Below are positions 21,944-33,250 of a stretch of 64,000 nucleotides of DNA, piece by piece. Position 1 is the first letter of the stretch. Every line of letters begins with the position of its first letter. A model generated the notes under the pieces. It had not been told where the DNA came from. It worked only from the letters and a program-made list of their open reading frames with translations, and searched no databases. The position numbers and the translations under genes were made by a program. The DNA lies in NCBI RefSeq assembly GCF_030445035.2, contig NC_080680.1, positions 111,254,228-111,318,227 on the forward strand, given 5' to 3'. Source of the DNA: Dasypus novemcinctus. Lineage: Eukaryota; Chordata; Mammalia; Cingulata; Dasypodidae.

Positions 21944-24489
21944 AATATTTATTTATTATTATTATTTTTTAATTACATTTAAAAAAATATATGAGGTCCC
22001 ATTCAACCCCACCGCCCCCGCCCCCCACTCCCCCCACAGCAACACTCTCTCCCATCATCGTGATACATCCATTGCACCTGGTAAGTTCATCTCTGAGCAT
22101 CACTGCACCCCATAGTCAATGGACCACATCATAGCCCAGACTCTCTCACGTTCCATCCAGTGGGCCCTGGGGGGATCTACAGTGTCCCGTAATTGTCCAT
22201 GAAGCACTATCCAGGACAACTCCATGTCCCGAAAACGCCTCCACATCTCATCTCTTCCTCCCGTTCCCCACACCCAGCAGCCCCCATGGCTACCGTTCCC
22301 ACACCCATTCCACATTTTCTCTGTGGACATTGGATTGGTTGTGTCCATTGCACACCTATGTCAAGTGAGGGCTTAGATTCCACATGGGTACTGGATGCAC
22401 TCCTGCTTTCAGTTGTAGACACTCTAGGCTCCATGTTGTGGTGGTTGACCTTCTTCAACTCCATGTTAGCTGAGTGGAGTAAGTCCAATAAGTCAAAGTG
22501 TAGGAGCGGAAGTCTGTTGAGGCTCTGGGCCTGGGTGTCATATTATCAGTCCAGAGATTCAAATCCCCTACATATATCTTAAACTCAGCACCAACTACAA
22601 TTCCAATAAAGTAGCATGCAAGTCTTGTGGAAAGAGATCCCCTCTGAGTCCATTTCCATCACGCAGAAACACCAGCTCCAAAGAAGGGCCATCTGTCATG
22701 GCAGTGAACCCCTTCTGCCATGACCATAGAACCCGTGGGTCTCTTTATCCCTCAAAAGAACCAATACCTGGGGTTGTATCTACCTTATCTGTCTCTTAGA
22801 CTCTGTTCAGTTGTACATAGGGGTATTCCTTCTGACAACCTCCAGACTCTTTTTTAGAGACTCACAGCCTTATAATCTCATTTCTCCTTTCCATTTCCCC
22901 CTTACATTAGGTCAAACCGCTTCCCGAAGTCATGTTATTATATGTAGACAGGTATATTCTGCTGTTCCACATTGAATCTTTAATTCAAGGTCATTTTCTA
23001 GTTGCTTCTTCAGCTGGTATGTGGTAGTGATCCCTCAGTGCCAGGGAGGCTCATCCCCGGGTGTCGTGTCCCACGCTGGGGGGAATGCATCACATCTACA
23101 CGCTGAGTTTGGCTGTGAGAGTGGCCACATTTGAGTAACATGAAGGCTGTCAGGAGGAAACCCCCAGGCACAATGCTACTCTAGGCCTTGTTCTTATTGC
23201 AGGTGCATAGGCTCAAAAGTGTAGCCATTAGTATCAAGAGCCCACTGTTGGGCCCTCCTTCCTTCCTGGTTCTTGCCGTTGCACCTGGAGGATTGCCGCT
23301 GCTCTCCCAGGGCCCACAACAGTGACTCCCCGGCCAGGAGCCCAGTACCCCCCCAGCTGTTGTTTTTAATTGTTTCCACTATGAGTATATATAGACATTA
23401 CCATATACCCTGGGCATATGCCCTGTATAACTCCCTGTCAACCATATATATCCTGTCAATAACATCCCATATCAGTATTCCTCCGCTGCCATTGTTGAAC
23501 CGCTCTGTGATCCAAAACTTCCCGTAAAGTGAATCCCAACATAATGTCAGCTTCAGAAGAGTCTTAGATCACCAAAATTCATATATACAATATACAGTAC
23601 TTCCCCAGATCCACCATAAAACCTTTTCCCTTCCACAGCAATAATCTTTTAACTTATTCATATCATATTTCCTGAAACTGATGTACAGATTCCGAAACTA
23701 TAGTTTTCAAACAAGGTAACAATTGTGCTTACTATGTGGTCCATACTTTAGGTTGTACAGTTTTCTAAATTTTTTAGTTATCCTATGTTTTGTCTTATGG
23801 TTTTCATTATTAGTCTGTCATCCCCTATATGTTTTTGGTGTAATATTAGCTGTTTTATATTCATCCTCGTGTACTCTCACATAACTCCTCTTTTGCCCCC
23901 TTATTTACCTTTGTTCTATCCATTGCACGTCCATTTTCCCCTCCCCTTAGGGCCCACAACGCCTGCCAATCTAATGCCCTGGGAGCCGTCCTTTCTCACG
24001 AGAGATACAGTTCTCTCTATTCGACGGCATTAGTCTTCCCCAGGATATGGGTCCACCCCACCCAATGGTAGAACCCACCTTGGCAAAATGAGCCTTCAGC
24101 TATTCCCTCCGGAGTCCGTCCCGCATCAGACCATACCCCCTGAGCATCCTAACCAGGTGACCCTCCTATTTATACTTTGATACGTTTTACTCAACATTTA
24201 GTTCTCAACGAACTTCTGGCACTCTCCCATGTTTGTATGTTGCCCCTCCCTCCCACCTATTTCTTGGACCATATTACCCCTCTTTCCATCCCCAGCCCCC
24301 CTCAAACCCAGAAAACCCCACCCGAAGGTAACCCCTTGCCCCCATTTTGTCCCTTCTTTGTGCTCATACTTACCCCCAGCTCATCACAGATTCCACCCCT
24401 ACAGACATTAACTCACATCCTTCCTCCACCCCCCGATTTCCAGTAAGCCACTTTTCCAGACTCTAGCTCTCTGAGGCAGTTAACTTATT
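21944..24489 (-). other. Long L1 3'UTR with G-rich tract
   Basis: The 3'UTR is about 2546 bp, several times longer than in human L1. Related but diverged copies of it appear alone at 13390-15005, 15010-16587, 16788-17388, 31384-32279, 32400-33250 and 54606-56076, which confirms that it belongs to the element and is not flanking DNA. Near the end (21998-22046) the L1 sense strand is a run of G blocks, seen on the plus strand as CCCCACCGCCCCCGCCCCCC. A TTTATT at 21949-21954 is the complement of the AATAAA signal. Confidence 0.88.
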
Positions 24490-27400
24490 TCATATCATTG
24501 AGGTCATATAGTATTTGTCCTTCAATGCCTGGGTTGCTTCACTCAACATAAGATTCTCAAGGTTCATCCATGTTATCACGTGCGATTGTAGTGTATTGGT
24601 TCTTACAGCTGAGTAGTATTCCATTGTGTGTATATACCACATTTTATTGATCCACTCATCTGTTGATGGACTTTTGGATTGATTCCAACTTTTGGCGATG
24701 GTGAACAATGCTGCTATGAACATTGGTGTACATATACCGGTTTGTGTCCTTGTTTTCAGATCTGATGGGTATATACCCAGCAGTGGTATTGCTGGGTCAT
24801 ATGGCAAATCTATGGATAATTTTTTGAGAAACTGCCAAACTGTCCTCCAGAATGGTTGGATCCTTCTGCATTCCCACCAGCAATGGATAAGTGTTCCCCT
24901 TTCTTCACATCCTCTCCAGCATTTGTATTCTACTGTTTTTTTCATGGCTGCCAATCTTATGGGAGTAAGATGGTATCTCATTGTAGTTTTGATTTGCATT
25001 TCCCTGATAGCTAGGGATTTGGAGCATTTATTCATGTGCTTTTTAGCCATTTGTATTTCTTCTTTGGAGAAGTGTCTGTTTAAATCTTTTTCCCATTTTT
25101 TAAATGGGTTGTTTATCTTTTTGTTTTCGAGATATATGAGTTCTTTATATATGCAAGTTATAAGTCTCTTATCAGATATATGGTTGCCAAATATTTTCTC
25201 CCATTGTGTGGGTTCCCTTTTTACTTTCTTGACAAACTCCTTTGAGGTGCAGAAGGCTTTAATTTTGAGGTAATCCCATTTATCTATTTGTTCTTTTGCT
25301 GCTCGTGCTTTTGGTGTGATATTCATGAAGCCATTTCCTATTACAGGGTCCTGTAGATGTTTCCCTACACTGCTTTCTAAGGTCTTTATGGTCTTGGCTC
25401 TTATATTTAGGTCTTTGATCCATCTAGAGTTGATCTTTGTATAAGGTGTGAGATGGTAATCCTCTTTCATTCTTCTACATATGGCTATCCAGTTCTCCAG
25501 GCACCATTTGTTGAATAGGCCATTCTCTCCCAGTTGAGAGGGTTTGGTGGCTTTATCGAATATTATATGGCTATATACATGAGGTTCTATATCTGAACTT
25601 TCAATTCGATTCCATTGGTCTGTGTGTCTCTCCTTATGCCAGTACCATGCTGTTTTCACTACTGTAGCTTTGTAGTATGTTTTGAAGTCAGGAAGTGTGA
25701 TTCCTCCTATTTCGTTTTTCTTTTTCAGTATGTCTTTGGCTATTCGGGGCCTCTTTTTATTCCAAATAAATTTCATAGTTAGTTTTTCTAGTTCCTTAAA
25801 GAAGGCTGTGTTGATTTTTATTGGGATTGCATTGAATGTGTAGATCAGTTTTGGTAGGATAGACATCTTAATAATATTCAGTCTTCCTATCCATGAACAG
25901 GGAATATTCTTCCATTTATTTAGGTCTTCTTTGATTTCCTTGAACAATCTTGTATAGTTCTCGATGTATAAGTTTTTTACCTCTTTAGTTAAATTTATTC
26001 CTAAGTATTTGATTTTTTTATTTACTATTGTGAATGGTATTTGTTTCTTGATTTCCTCCTGATCTTGCTCATTATTGGTGTATAGAAATGCTACTGATTT
26101 TTGCGCATTGATCTTATAACCTGCGACTTTGCTAAACTCATTTATGAGTTCTAGGAGCTTTGTTGAAGATCTCTCAGGGTTTTCTATATATAGGATCATG
26201 TCATCTGCAAATAATGAAATTTTGACTTCTTCCCTTCCAATTTGAATGCCTTTTATATCTGGTTCTTGTCTCAGTGCTCGAGCCAGTACTTCCAAGACAA
26301 TGTTAAATAGGAGCGGAGACAATGGGCATCCTTGTCTTGTTCCTGATTTTAGAGGGAAGGATTTCAGGACTTCACCATTGTAAACAATGTTGGCTTTAGG
26401 TTTTTCATATATACTCTTTATCATGTTCAAAAAGTTTCCTTGTATTCCGATCTTTTGGAGTGTTTTTATCAGGAAGGGGTGCTGTATTTTGTCAAATGCC
26501 TTTTCTGCATCTATAGATATAATCATGTGGTTTTTTTCTCTCAATCTGTTTATATGGTGTATTACATTGATTGATTTTCTTATGTTGAACCATCCTTGCA
26601 TACCTGGGATAAATCCCACTTGGTCATGGTGTATAATTCGTTTAATGTGTTGTTGAATACGATTAGCAAGTATTTTGTTAAGTATTTTTGCGTCTAGGTT
26701 CATTAGAGAAATTGGTCTGTAATTTTCCTTTCTTGTGGTGTCTTTGTTTGGCTTTGGTACTAGGGTAATGTTGGCATCATAGAAGGAATTAGGCAGTGTT
26801 CCTTCTGTTTCGATTTTTTGGAATAGTTTCAACAGGATTGGTGTTAGTTCTTTCTGGAATGTTTTGTAGAATTCACCTGTGAAGCCGTCTGGCCCTGGGC
26901 TCTTCTTAGTTGGGAGATTTTTAATGACTGATTCTATCTCTTTGCTTGTGATTGGTTTGTTAAGGTCATCAATTTCTTCTTTCGTCAGTATGGGCTCCTT
27001 ATGTATTTCTAGGAATTTGTCCATTTCCTCTAAATTGTCATTTTTGTTGGAATATAGTTTTTCAAAGTATCCTCTTATGATAGTCTTTATTTCTGTGGGG
27101 TCAGTGGTGATATCACCTTTCTCATTTCTTATTTTGTGTATTTGCATCTTTTCTCTTTTTTTCTTTGTTAGTCTCGCTAAAGGTTTGTCAATTTTGTTGA
27201 TCTTCTCAAAAAACCAGCTCTTGGTCTTGTTTATTTTTTCAAGTGCTTTCTTATTTTCTATTTCATTTAGTTCTGCTCTTATCTTTGTTATTTCCTTCCT
27301 TCTTCTTCCTGTTGGGTTACTTTGTTGTTGTTTTTCTAATTCCTTCAAATGTGCAGTTAATTCTTCAATTTCTGCTCTTTCTTCTTTTTTGATATATGAA

Positions 27401-28308
27401 TTTATGGCCATAAATTTCCCTCTCGGTACCGCTTTTGCTGCATCCCATAAATTTTGGTATGTTGTGTTATCATTATCATTTGTTTCAAGGTAGTCATTGA
27501 TTTCTTTTGAGATTTCCTCTTTGACCCACTGTTTTTCTAAGAGTGTGCTGCTTAATTTCCAAATTGTCGTGTGAAGTCTGGGTCTCTGTCCCTTGCAAAT
27601 TTCCAGCTTGACTCCACTGTGGTCAGAGATATTGTTTTGTATGATTTCGATCTTTCTGAATTCATTAAGCCTTTCTTTGTGGCCTAGCATATGGTCAATC
27701 TTGGAGAATGTTCCATGTGCGCTTGAGAAAAATGTATATCCTGCTGTGTTTGGGTGTAATGATCTATATATGTCTATTAGATCCAGCTCTTCTAATATAC
27801 TGTTCAAATGTTTTGTTTCTTTAGTGATTCTCTTTTGAGATGTTCTGTCCAGAGTTGATAGTGGTGTATTAAAATCCCCCACTATAATTGTAGATGCATC
27901 TATTCTTTCACTTAGTTTTTCCAGCGTTTGCCTCACATATTTAGAGGCGCCCTTGTTAGGAGCATAAATATTTATGATTGTTCGATCTTCTTGACAAATT
28001 GTCCCTTTCACTAAAATATAGTGTCCTTCTTTGTCTCTCACAATTGTTTCGCATTTAAAGTCTATTTTGTCTGATATTAATATAGCTACTCCTGCCTTTT
28101 TTTGGTTGTTGTTTGCTTGTATGATTGTTTTCCAGCCATTCACTTTCAACCTCCATGAGTCTCTGGGTCTAAGGTGTGTCTCTTGTAGGCAGCATATAGA
28201 TGGGTCGTATTTCCTTATCCAGTGTCCCAGTCTGAATCTTTTGATAGGTGAGTTTAATCCGTTGACATTCAGTGTTATTACGTTTAGAGAGTTATTTATG
28301 GTAGCCAT
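24490..28308 (-). CDS. L1 ORF2p endonuclease/reverse transcriptase, 1272 aa, intact
   Basis: ORF2p nicks DNA and primes reverse transcription of L1 RNA at the nick. From the methionine of [17 protein letters not shown] the frame is 1272 aa, close to human ORF2p (1275 aa). Endonuclease residues are in the expected places: N14, E43 (LQETHL), D145 and N147 (VGDFNTP), D205 (SKIDH), D229 and H230 (ISDHS). Reverse transcriptase motif A has D600 ([10 protein letters not shown]), [13 protein letters not shown] follows, and motif C is F700-A-D-D703. The C-terminal [18 protein letters not shown] carries the cysteine-rich motif. The frame is also open upstream to an ATG at 28404, but the chosen start matches the family alignment. 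ORF2 lies 80 bp after ORF1. Confidence 0.96.
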   Translation of the reverse strand: MATINNSLNVITLNVNGLNSPIKRFRLGHWIRKYDPSICCLQETHLRPRDSWRLKVNGWKTIIQANNNQKKAGVAILISDKIDFKCETIVRDKEGHYILVKGTICQEDRTIINIYAPNKGASKYVRQTLEKLSERIDASTIIVGDFNTPLSTLDRTSQKRITKETKHLNSILEELDLIDIYRSLHPNTAGYTFFSSAHGTFSKIDHMLGHKERLNEFRKIEIIQNNISDHSGVKLEICKGQRPRLHTTIWKLSSTLLEKQWVKEEISKEINDYLETNDNDNTTYQNLWDAAKAVPRGKFMAINSYIKKEERAEIEELTAHLKELEKQQQSNPTGRRRKEITKIRAELNEIENKKALEKINKTKSWFFEKINKIDKPLARLTKKKREKMQIHKIRNEKGDITTDPTEIKTIIRGYFEKLYSNKNDNLEEMDKFLEIHKEPILTKEEIDDLNKPITSKEIESVIKNLPTKKSPGPDGFTGEFYKTFQKELTPILLKLFQKIETEGTLPNSFYDANITLVPKPNKDTTRKENYRPISLMNLDAKILNKILANRIQQHIKRIIHHDQVGFIPGMQGWFNIRKSINVIHHINRLREKNHMIISIDAEKAFDKIQHPFLIKTLQKIGIQGNFLNMIKSIYEKPKANIVYNGEVLKSFPLKSGTRQGCPLSPLLFNIVLEVLARALRQEPDIKGIQIGREEVKISLFADDMILYIENPERSSTKLLELINEFSKVAGYKINAQKSVAFLYTNNEQDQEEIKKQIPFTIVNKKIKYLGINLTKEVKNLYIENYTRLFKEIKEDLNKWKNIPCSWIGRLNIIKMSILPKLIYTFNAIPIKINTAFFKELEKLTMKFIWNKKRPRIAKDILKKKNEIGGITLPDFKTYYKATVVKTAWYWHKERHTDQWNRIESSDIEPHVYSHIIFDKATKPSQLGENGLFNKWCLENWIAICRRMKEDYHLTPYTKINSRWIKDLNIRAKTIKTLESSVGKHLQDPVIGNGFMNITPKARAAKEQIDKWDYLKIKAFCTSKEFVKKVKREPTQWEKIFGNHISDKRLITCIYKELIYLENKKINNPFKKWEKDLNRHFSKEEIQMAKKHMNKCSKSLAIREMQIKTTMRYHLTPIRLAAMKKTVEYKCWRGCEERGTLIHCWWECRRIQPFWRTVWQFLKKLSIDLPYDPAIPLLGIYPSDLKTRTQTGICTPMFIAALFTIAKSWNQSKSPSTDEWINKMWYIHTMEYYSAVRTNTLQSHVITWMNLENLMLSEATQALKDKYYMTSMI

Positions 28309-28388
28309 ATTTTGGTTGGATTTGTGTTTGTTATATTTTGTTTGTATTATTTTATTTTCCCCTTCTATTTTTGTCTTTCTTGTTGCTT

Positions 28389-29360
28389 TTACACTCTCCT
28401 CCATCTCTGACTGTCCTGTTTTTTCCTTTCTTCCTGCAGAATTCCCTTAAGAATTTCTTGAAAGGGAGGTTTCTTGTTGATATACTCTTTCAGTTTCTGT
28501 TTATCTGTGAATATTTTGAACTCTCCATCATTTTTGAATGCTAGTTTAGCTGGATAGAGTATTCTTGGTTGGAGATTTTTTTCCTTTAGTACCTTGACTA
28601 TATCATACCACTGCCTTCTTGCCTCCATCGTTTCAGATGAGAAATCAGCACTTAATCTTATGGAGTTTCCCTTGTATGTGATGGTTTTCTTTTCTCTTGC
28701 TGCTTTTAGAATTTTTTCTTTGTCTTGAGCATTGGATAATTTGACAAGTATATGTCTTGGGGTGGGCCTGTTGGGGTTTATGACCAGTGGAGTGCGCTGT
28801 GCTTCTTGGATATGTACATCTGTCTCTTTCAGTAGATTTGGGAAGTTTTCATTCATTATTTTCTGCAACACTCCTTCTGACCCCTTTCCCTTCTCTTCTC
28901 CATCTGGAATGCCTATAATACGTATGTTTGAGCGTTTTGCGTTATCATTCAGGTCCCTAAGTCCTATCTGGATTTCTTCTACCTTTTTATTGACCACTTC
29001 TACTATATGTTTGATTTCCAATGCACTGTCTTCCACATCACTAATTCTCTGCTCTGCCTCTTCTAGTCTGCTGATATTTGCTGCAAGTGTATTTTTGATT
29101 TCTTGAATTGTGGTGTTCATTTCCATCATATCTGTTATTTTTTTGCGCATGTCTGCAATTTCCCCTCCAAGTGTTGTCTTCACGCTGTTAACCTCTTTCA
29201 TTACTTCATCAAATTTGTCGGTGATAAATGTTCTGAGATCTTTCATTGCTTGTGCGAAGTCCTGCCCCCCTTCCTGATTTTCAGTTTGTTGATTGGATTC
29301 AGCCATGTTTTCCTGATTACTGGTTTGGTTTGTAGATTTTTGTTGCTGTCTTGTCAACAT
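28389..29360 (-). CDS. L1 ORF1p RNA-binding protein, 323 aa, intact
   Basis: ORF1p forms trimers through its coiled coil and packages L1 RNA into the ribonucleoprotein. The frame begins [20 protein letters not shown]. Residues 1-45 are polar and Q/N-rich. Residues about 50-135 have the heptad character of the coiled coil. Residues about 143-242 form the RRM domain ([26 protein letters not shown]), and residues about 243-310 form the C-terminal domain ([25 protein letters not shown]). There is no stop or frameshift. It is slightly shorter than human ORF1p (338 aa). Confidence 0.95.
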   Translation of the reverse strand: MLTRQQQKSTNQTSNQENMAESNQQTENQEGGQDFAQAMKDLRTFITDKFDEVMKEVNSVKTTLGGEIADMRKKITDMMEMNTTIQEIKNTLAANISRLEEAEQRISDVEDSALEIKHIVEVVNKKVEEIQIGLRDLNDNAKRSNIRIIGIPDGEEKGKGSEGVLQKIMNENFPNLLKETDVHIQEAQRTPLVINPNRPTPRHILVKLSNAQDKEKILKAAREKKTITYKGNSIRLSADFSSETMEARRQWYDIVKVLKEKNLQPRILYPAKLAFKNDGEFKIFTDKQKLKEYINKKPPFQEILKGILQEERKKQDSQRWRRV

Positions 29361-30722
29361 TTTTTCTTGACGGGTTTAATCAGTTCCTTAGCTTCTTTGT
29401 CTAGTCTTGGAGATTAATTAGCTGTTGTTTTTGCGTAAGTATTATATCTTCTCTTTGTCACTTTGTTCTTCTTATTCCAATTTCTTATTGCTAGTTAAGC
29501 TCACTTTAAAGGAAAGTATTAGTGCTGGGGAAAGTCAATTGTGTAAGGAAGGAAAAAGTGTGAAGTAGTATTGGTGATATATGTTTACAAAGCAACCATA
29601 TGAGTTCTGGGAGGATGGAGGTTAGATCATGTAAATTGTGTAGAGTTATAGTAGTAGGAAAGTACCTATAATGAGGTAGACGACTGAATATGGGAGGAAT
29701 GTGGTACGTACTAAGAGGCTATTGTTTTTGTGAGAGAGGGAAAGAGAAAAGAAAGGTAATAGTTTCAGGGACGAATACCAGATGGAAACCTAAACAAAGG
29801 TATTAGAAATTAAGAGTTAGACACTTTGTGGATCAAAGAAAGGGAGATGGAATATAGGAGAGATAGCAGATGGTGGAGGATATCAAGTTGTAGGGGAAAG
29901 GGGATAGTGTAGATAGGCTAAATCTATTCACAGAGAAATGAGGCAGTGGAGGGTGAGGAAACCCAGCAAATGTGAGGTATTTCCTGTAGGACCTATTGTA
30001 TTGTTAAGGTAAAATAGTATAAGAAGAATATTGGGGACAAGAAAGAGAGGATTGAAAAAAAAAAAAAAAGAACAACAAGAACAACAACAACAAAAAGAAA
30101 TAAAAAATAAAAAAAATAAAATAAAATAAATTAAAAAAAAAACAAAGAACAGAAACCCCGCCGCCAGGCTCGGCTGGGCTCAGCTGGGCTCCGGTCCCCC
30201 GCCCGCCGCCCGCCGCGGCTCGGCTGGGCTCGGCTGGGCTCGGCTTTCCCGCCCGGCGTGGCGTGGCTGGGCTCGGCCCCCCGCCCGCCGCGGCTCAGCC
30301 TGGCTCGGCCGGACTCGGCTTCCCCGCCCACCGCCCGCCGCCGCGGCGCAGCGGGGCTCGGCTCTCCCGCCCGCCGCCCGCCGCGGCACGGCTAGGCTCG
30401 GCTGGGCTTGTCTCCTTCGCCCGCCGCCCGCCGCGGCACAGCGCGGCTTGGCTATCCCGCCCGCCACCCGCCGCGGCACGGCTAGCTGCCTCGGCTCCGC
30501 CTACCCAAGGAGGGAGTCCTCCACACGTAGCTGGGATCTCCGTGTATATTTCACAGATGGATCCTCTCTGTTACCTTCCCTCCAAATCGATGTCCAGACA
30601 CCTCCGGACCAGGAAAAATCCCGAAACAGCCGGTCCCAAAGAGTCTCCGACGCCTCCCAGCCGATTTCCCCCAGGAGCTAGTAACTGGGAAGTTCACTCA
30701 GCCGCCATCTTGCCTCCCCCTC
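29361..30722 (-). promoter_or_regulatory. L1 5'UTR / putative internal promoter
   Basis: L1 5'UTRs carry an internal RNA polymerase II promoter. This one is about 1.36 kb. In sense order it begins with AAGATGG, a YY1-like site that in human L1 sets the start position. A CpG-rich tandem array (30155-30510) follows, then a T-rich stretch (A-rich on the plus strand, 30056-30150), then a G- and A-poor region up to ORF1. The first L1 in this window shares both ends of this 5'UTR but lacks the block from about 29505 to 30685. Promoter function is inferred from position and composition. Confidence 0.75.
30155..30510. repeat. GC-rich tandem array inside L1 5'UTR
   Basis: About seven imperfect units start with GCCCGCC or a variant at 30201, 30251, 30283, 30326, 30369, 30419 and 30459, with spacings of 50, 32, 43, 43, 50 and 40 bp. 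Each unit has a CCGCCCGCCGCGGC-like core followed by GGCTCGGCTGGGCTCGGCT-like repeats. CpG density is by far the highest in the window. In the L1 sense direction the cores are runs of G that could form quadruplexes. The layout recalls the monomer arrays of mouse L1 promoters, but the sequence is unrelated as far as I can judge. Confidence 0.88.
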
Positions 30723-30743
30723 TAAATTATTAATTTAAAACTC

Positions 30744-30757
30744 GAGAGGACCCTCTT
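30744..30757. repeat. Right target site duplication of intact L1
   Basis: GAGAGGACCCTCTT is identical to 21916-21929. It abuts 21 bases that are not recognisable as L1. Confidence 0.95.
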
Positions 30758-31370
30758 GATGAAAAGAGTGAATATACTGAACTTGATATAGCTACTTTAT
30801 GGCTAATATTAGTAATTTTCATGGACTTTAGTCTGAAGGGCTATATAATGTTGATTGTCTGCTTAATGATAATGCAAGAAAATATTACCCTGATCCAAGT
30901 CTAAAGGCTGAAACTGAACACTCTAGGATTATTATGAAATAAAAATTTTTATTTACAATTCAGATAAAAGTTGGCAATGTTTGAATGAAGTAAATTATTT
31001 TAGGGAACAGAAGAGGTTTAAATGAGGTAAATATCTGTTATTTATTTGCATCGTTAGTTTGTCTTTGGACAGACAGAAATGAATAGATACACCGGTTTCC
31101 TGATAATGGGGCAAGACGATAGCATTCATAGGCCATATGCCTAAGAGATGGGGAGGTAGCTAGTAAGTATACAATTCAAGCAGCATGTGCTGGTTCCTCT
31201 AAGGAAAAGCATGGATTGATGTGTGGCCCATGAGGAGAACAGTGTGAAGAGAGAATGCAGAGCAATCTGCCTATAGGTAGTTGGCATCAGGCTGTTGACC
31301 TCAGATACTAGAAGACGTTGCATTGGCTTGCCATTCTTGTAATGGGTTGTAATACCAGGAAGGGGGATTC
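30758..31370. other. No gene recognised
   Basis: This is the continuation of the locus interrupted by the full-length L1. It is AT-rich, with no supported reading frame and no repeat that I recognise. Confidence 0.5.
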
Positions 31371-31383
31371 AGATATTCATGGG

Positions 31384-32279
31384 TTTTATGGTCATAGCAG
31401 ACGGAGTTCAGTGTCATGTCAGTTGGCCCTACTTTGGAGTTTGTGTTTCTGTGTGATGGAGCTGGACTCAGATGTGATTTTTGTCCACAAGCCTCTCCGG
31501 TTACTTCTACTGGAACTGTAGTTGGTGCTGGGGTTTAATGTATACCCATGGGAACTGAATCTCTGGACTGACCATGTGATAGCCAGGCCCTGAGCCTCAA
31601 CAGACTTGCAACTCCTACACTCTGGTTTATTGGACTTACCCCATTCAGCTACCATGGAGGTGAAGAAGGTCAACCACCACACCAGGGAGCGAAGAATGCC
31701 TACAACTGAAAGCAGGAGAATTGCATCCAGCATCCATGTGGAATCTAAGCCCCCTCTTGATATACATGTGGGGTGGACACAACCATTCTAAGGTCCACAG
31801 GATGGAGGAATAGAGTATGGATTAGAGTGGACTTACTGATATTCTATTGATGAACTATCGTGATTAGTAATTGCAGAAAATGTGGCCTTGGTGTGGAGAA
31901 AGTGACCATGGTGGCTGCTGGGGGTAGGTAGCTGGAGGAAGAGATGTGATGTGGGGGCGTTTCCGGGACTTGGAGTTGTCCTGGGTGGTGCTGCAGGGAC
32001 AGTTACTGGACATTGTATGCCCTCTCATGGCCCACTGGGTTAACTGTGGGAGAGTGTGGGCTACAGTGTGGACCATTGACCATGAGGTGCAGTGGTGCTC
32101 AGAGATGTATTCACCAAATGCAATGAATGTCTCATGATGATGGAGGAGGTTGTTGTTATGGGGAAAGGAGAGGGGTGAGGGGGGTGAGAGGTATATGGGG
32201 ACCTCATATTTTTTGAATGTAATATTAAAAAAACAGAGACAAAAAAATTTTTTTAAAGAATATACACATAGAAAAAAAA
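31384..32279 (+). mobile_element. 5'-truncated L1 insertion (3'UTR), young
   Basis: About 0.9 kb of the L1 3'UTR lies in sense orientation and is close in sequence to the complement of 21950-22800 in the intact L1. It ends in an A-run at 32272-32279. A perfect 13-bp duplication, AGATATTCATGGG, flanks it (31371-31383 and 32280-32292). The G-rich 3' tract is present at about 32160-32190. Confidence 0.93.
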
Positions 32280-32399
32280 AGATATTCATGGGAACTGGGA
32301 CAGAAGTAAGATGCAATTGCGGGAACAAGGGAGACCTCAATTAGTGTTGATAGAATTGAATTAAATCAGAAAGGGAGAAAGTAGTAGGAATGACCAGGT

Positions 32400-33250
32400 C
32401 TTGAGAATGTTAAAGAGCAGACCTTCCTGAGGGCTCTGGAGACATCCAGACACTATAGGCAAGGCTCACAGCTCAGGGATTTGGTGCCCTGTCAGTGGAA
32501 TTTATGCTTGCCAGTGTGACAAAGTGGACTGAGTTGTGGTTTCCCTACACATGGCTCTTCTGCCCCTTATATTTGAACCTATAGTTAGTACTAGAGTTCA
32601 CAGGTTCTGTCCAAGAGACTTAAATCTTTGGGCTTTCCATGTGCCAGTGCAGCCCTGAATCACAACAGATTTGCAACACCTACTCTCCAGTTCATTGGAC
32701 CCAGACAGGGCAACTAACAATGAAATGATGATGGACAAGGACCATCAAAAGGAACAGAGAGAGTCTACAACTGCAAGCAAGACAGTCCCAATCCTCACAA
32801 TTGGGGAATGAATGATGGGCTGGAGTAGACTTACTGGTATTCTACTATAGACTTATTGTTACTCTAGCAATGGAAGAACTTATACCATTGATAAAGAGGG
32901 AGTGGCCACTGGAGGTTCTAAGGGGAGGGAGAGGGAAAAATGGGTGTAATGTGGGGGCATTTTCGGGACACTGGAATTGTCCTGAATGATGTTACAGTGA
33001 CAGATGCAGGCCATTGTATATCTTGTGATGAGTTACAAGTTGTGCATGGGGAAGTTTGGACTATAATGTAGACTGTAGTCCACACTTGATGGCAATGCTC
33101 CAGCGTGTTCATTGATCGTGGTGGATGTCCCACACTAGGGAAGGATGTTGTTGGTGTGGGAGGGATAGGGAGTGGGGTATATGGGAATCCCCCACATTTT
33201 TTATGTATCATTTATATAATCTAAGTATCTTTAAAAACTTTTTTTTTTTA
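32400..33250 (+). mobile_element. Older 5'-truncated L1 3'UTR fragment
   Basis: The sequence matches the 14080-14990 fragment in the same orientation, for example CTGAGGGCTCTGGAGACATCC near 32427 and GAGTCTACAACTGCAAGCAAG near 32761. It is more diverged from the intact L1 than its left neighbour. The 3' end near 33240 carries a T-run, not a normal A-tail. Confidence 0.8.

Larger units (their letters stand above)
21930..30743 (-). mobile_element. Full-length L1 with both ORFs intact
   Basis: This is a complete LINE-1 on the minus strand of about 8.8 kb. In sense order it has a 5' end at 30722 (complement GAGGGGGAGGCAAGATGG), a 5'UTR to 29361, ORF1 29360-28389, an 80-bp spacer, ORF2 28308-24490, a 2.5-kb 3'UTR, and a poly(A) tail seen as a T-run at 21930-21943. 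Perfect 14-bp target duplications flank it. Twenty-one extra bases (30723-30743) lie between the L1 start and the right duplication. The open frames, conserved catalytic residues and tail make this the best candidate for a retrotransposition-competent copy in the window. Activity is inferred. Confidence 0.96.

Noticed and set aside
28308..28404. Upstream ATG at 28404 that would lengthen ORF2 by 32 residues
   Set aside because: The extension overlaps the ORF1 end and is absent from L1 ORF2 proteins. The ATG at 28308 puts every catalytic residue at its human number.
30263..30733. Long plus-strand frame antisense to the L1 5'UTR, placed like the ORF0 of primate L1
   Set aside because: The frame opens at a GTG and its first ATG lies about 98 codons in. 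Its composition (A, P, R) simply reflects the GC-rich array. There is no support for translation.
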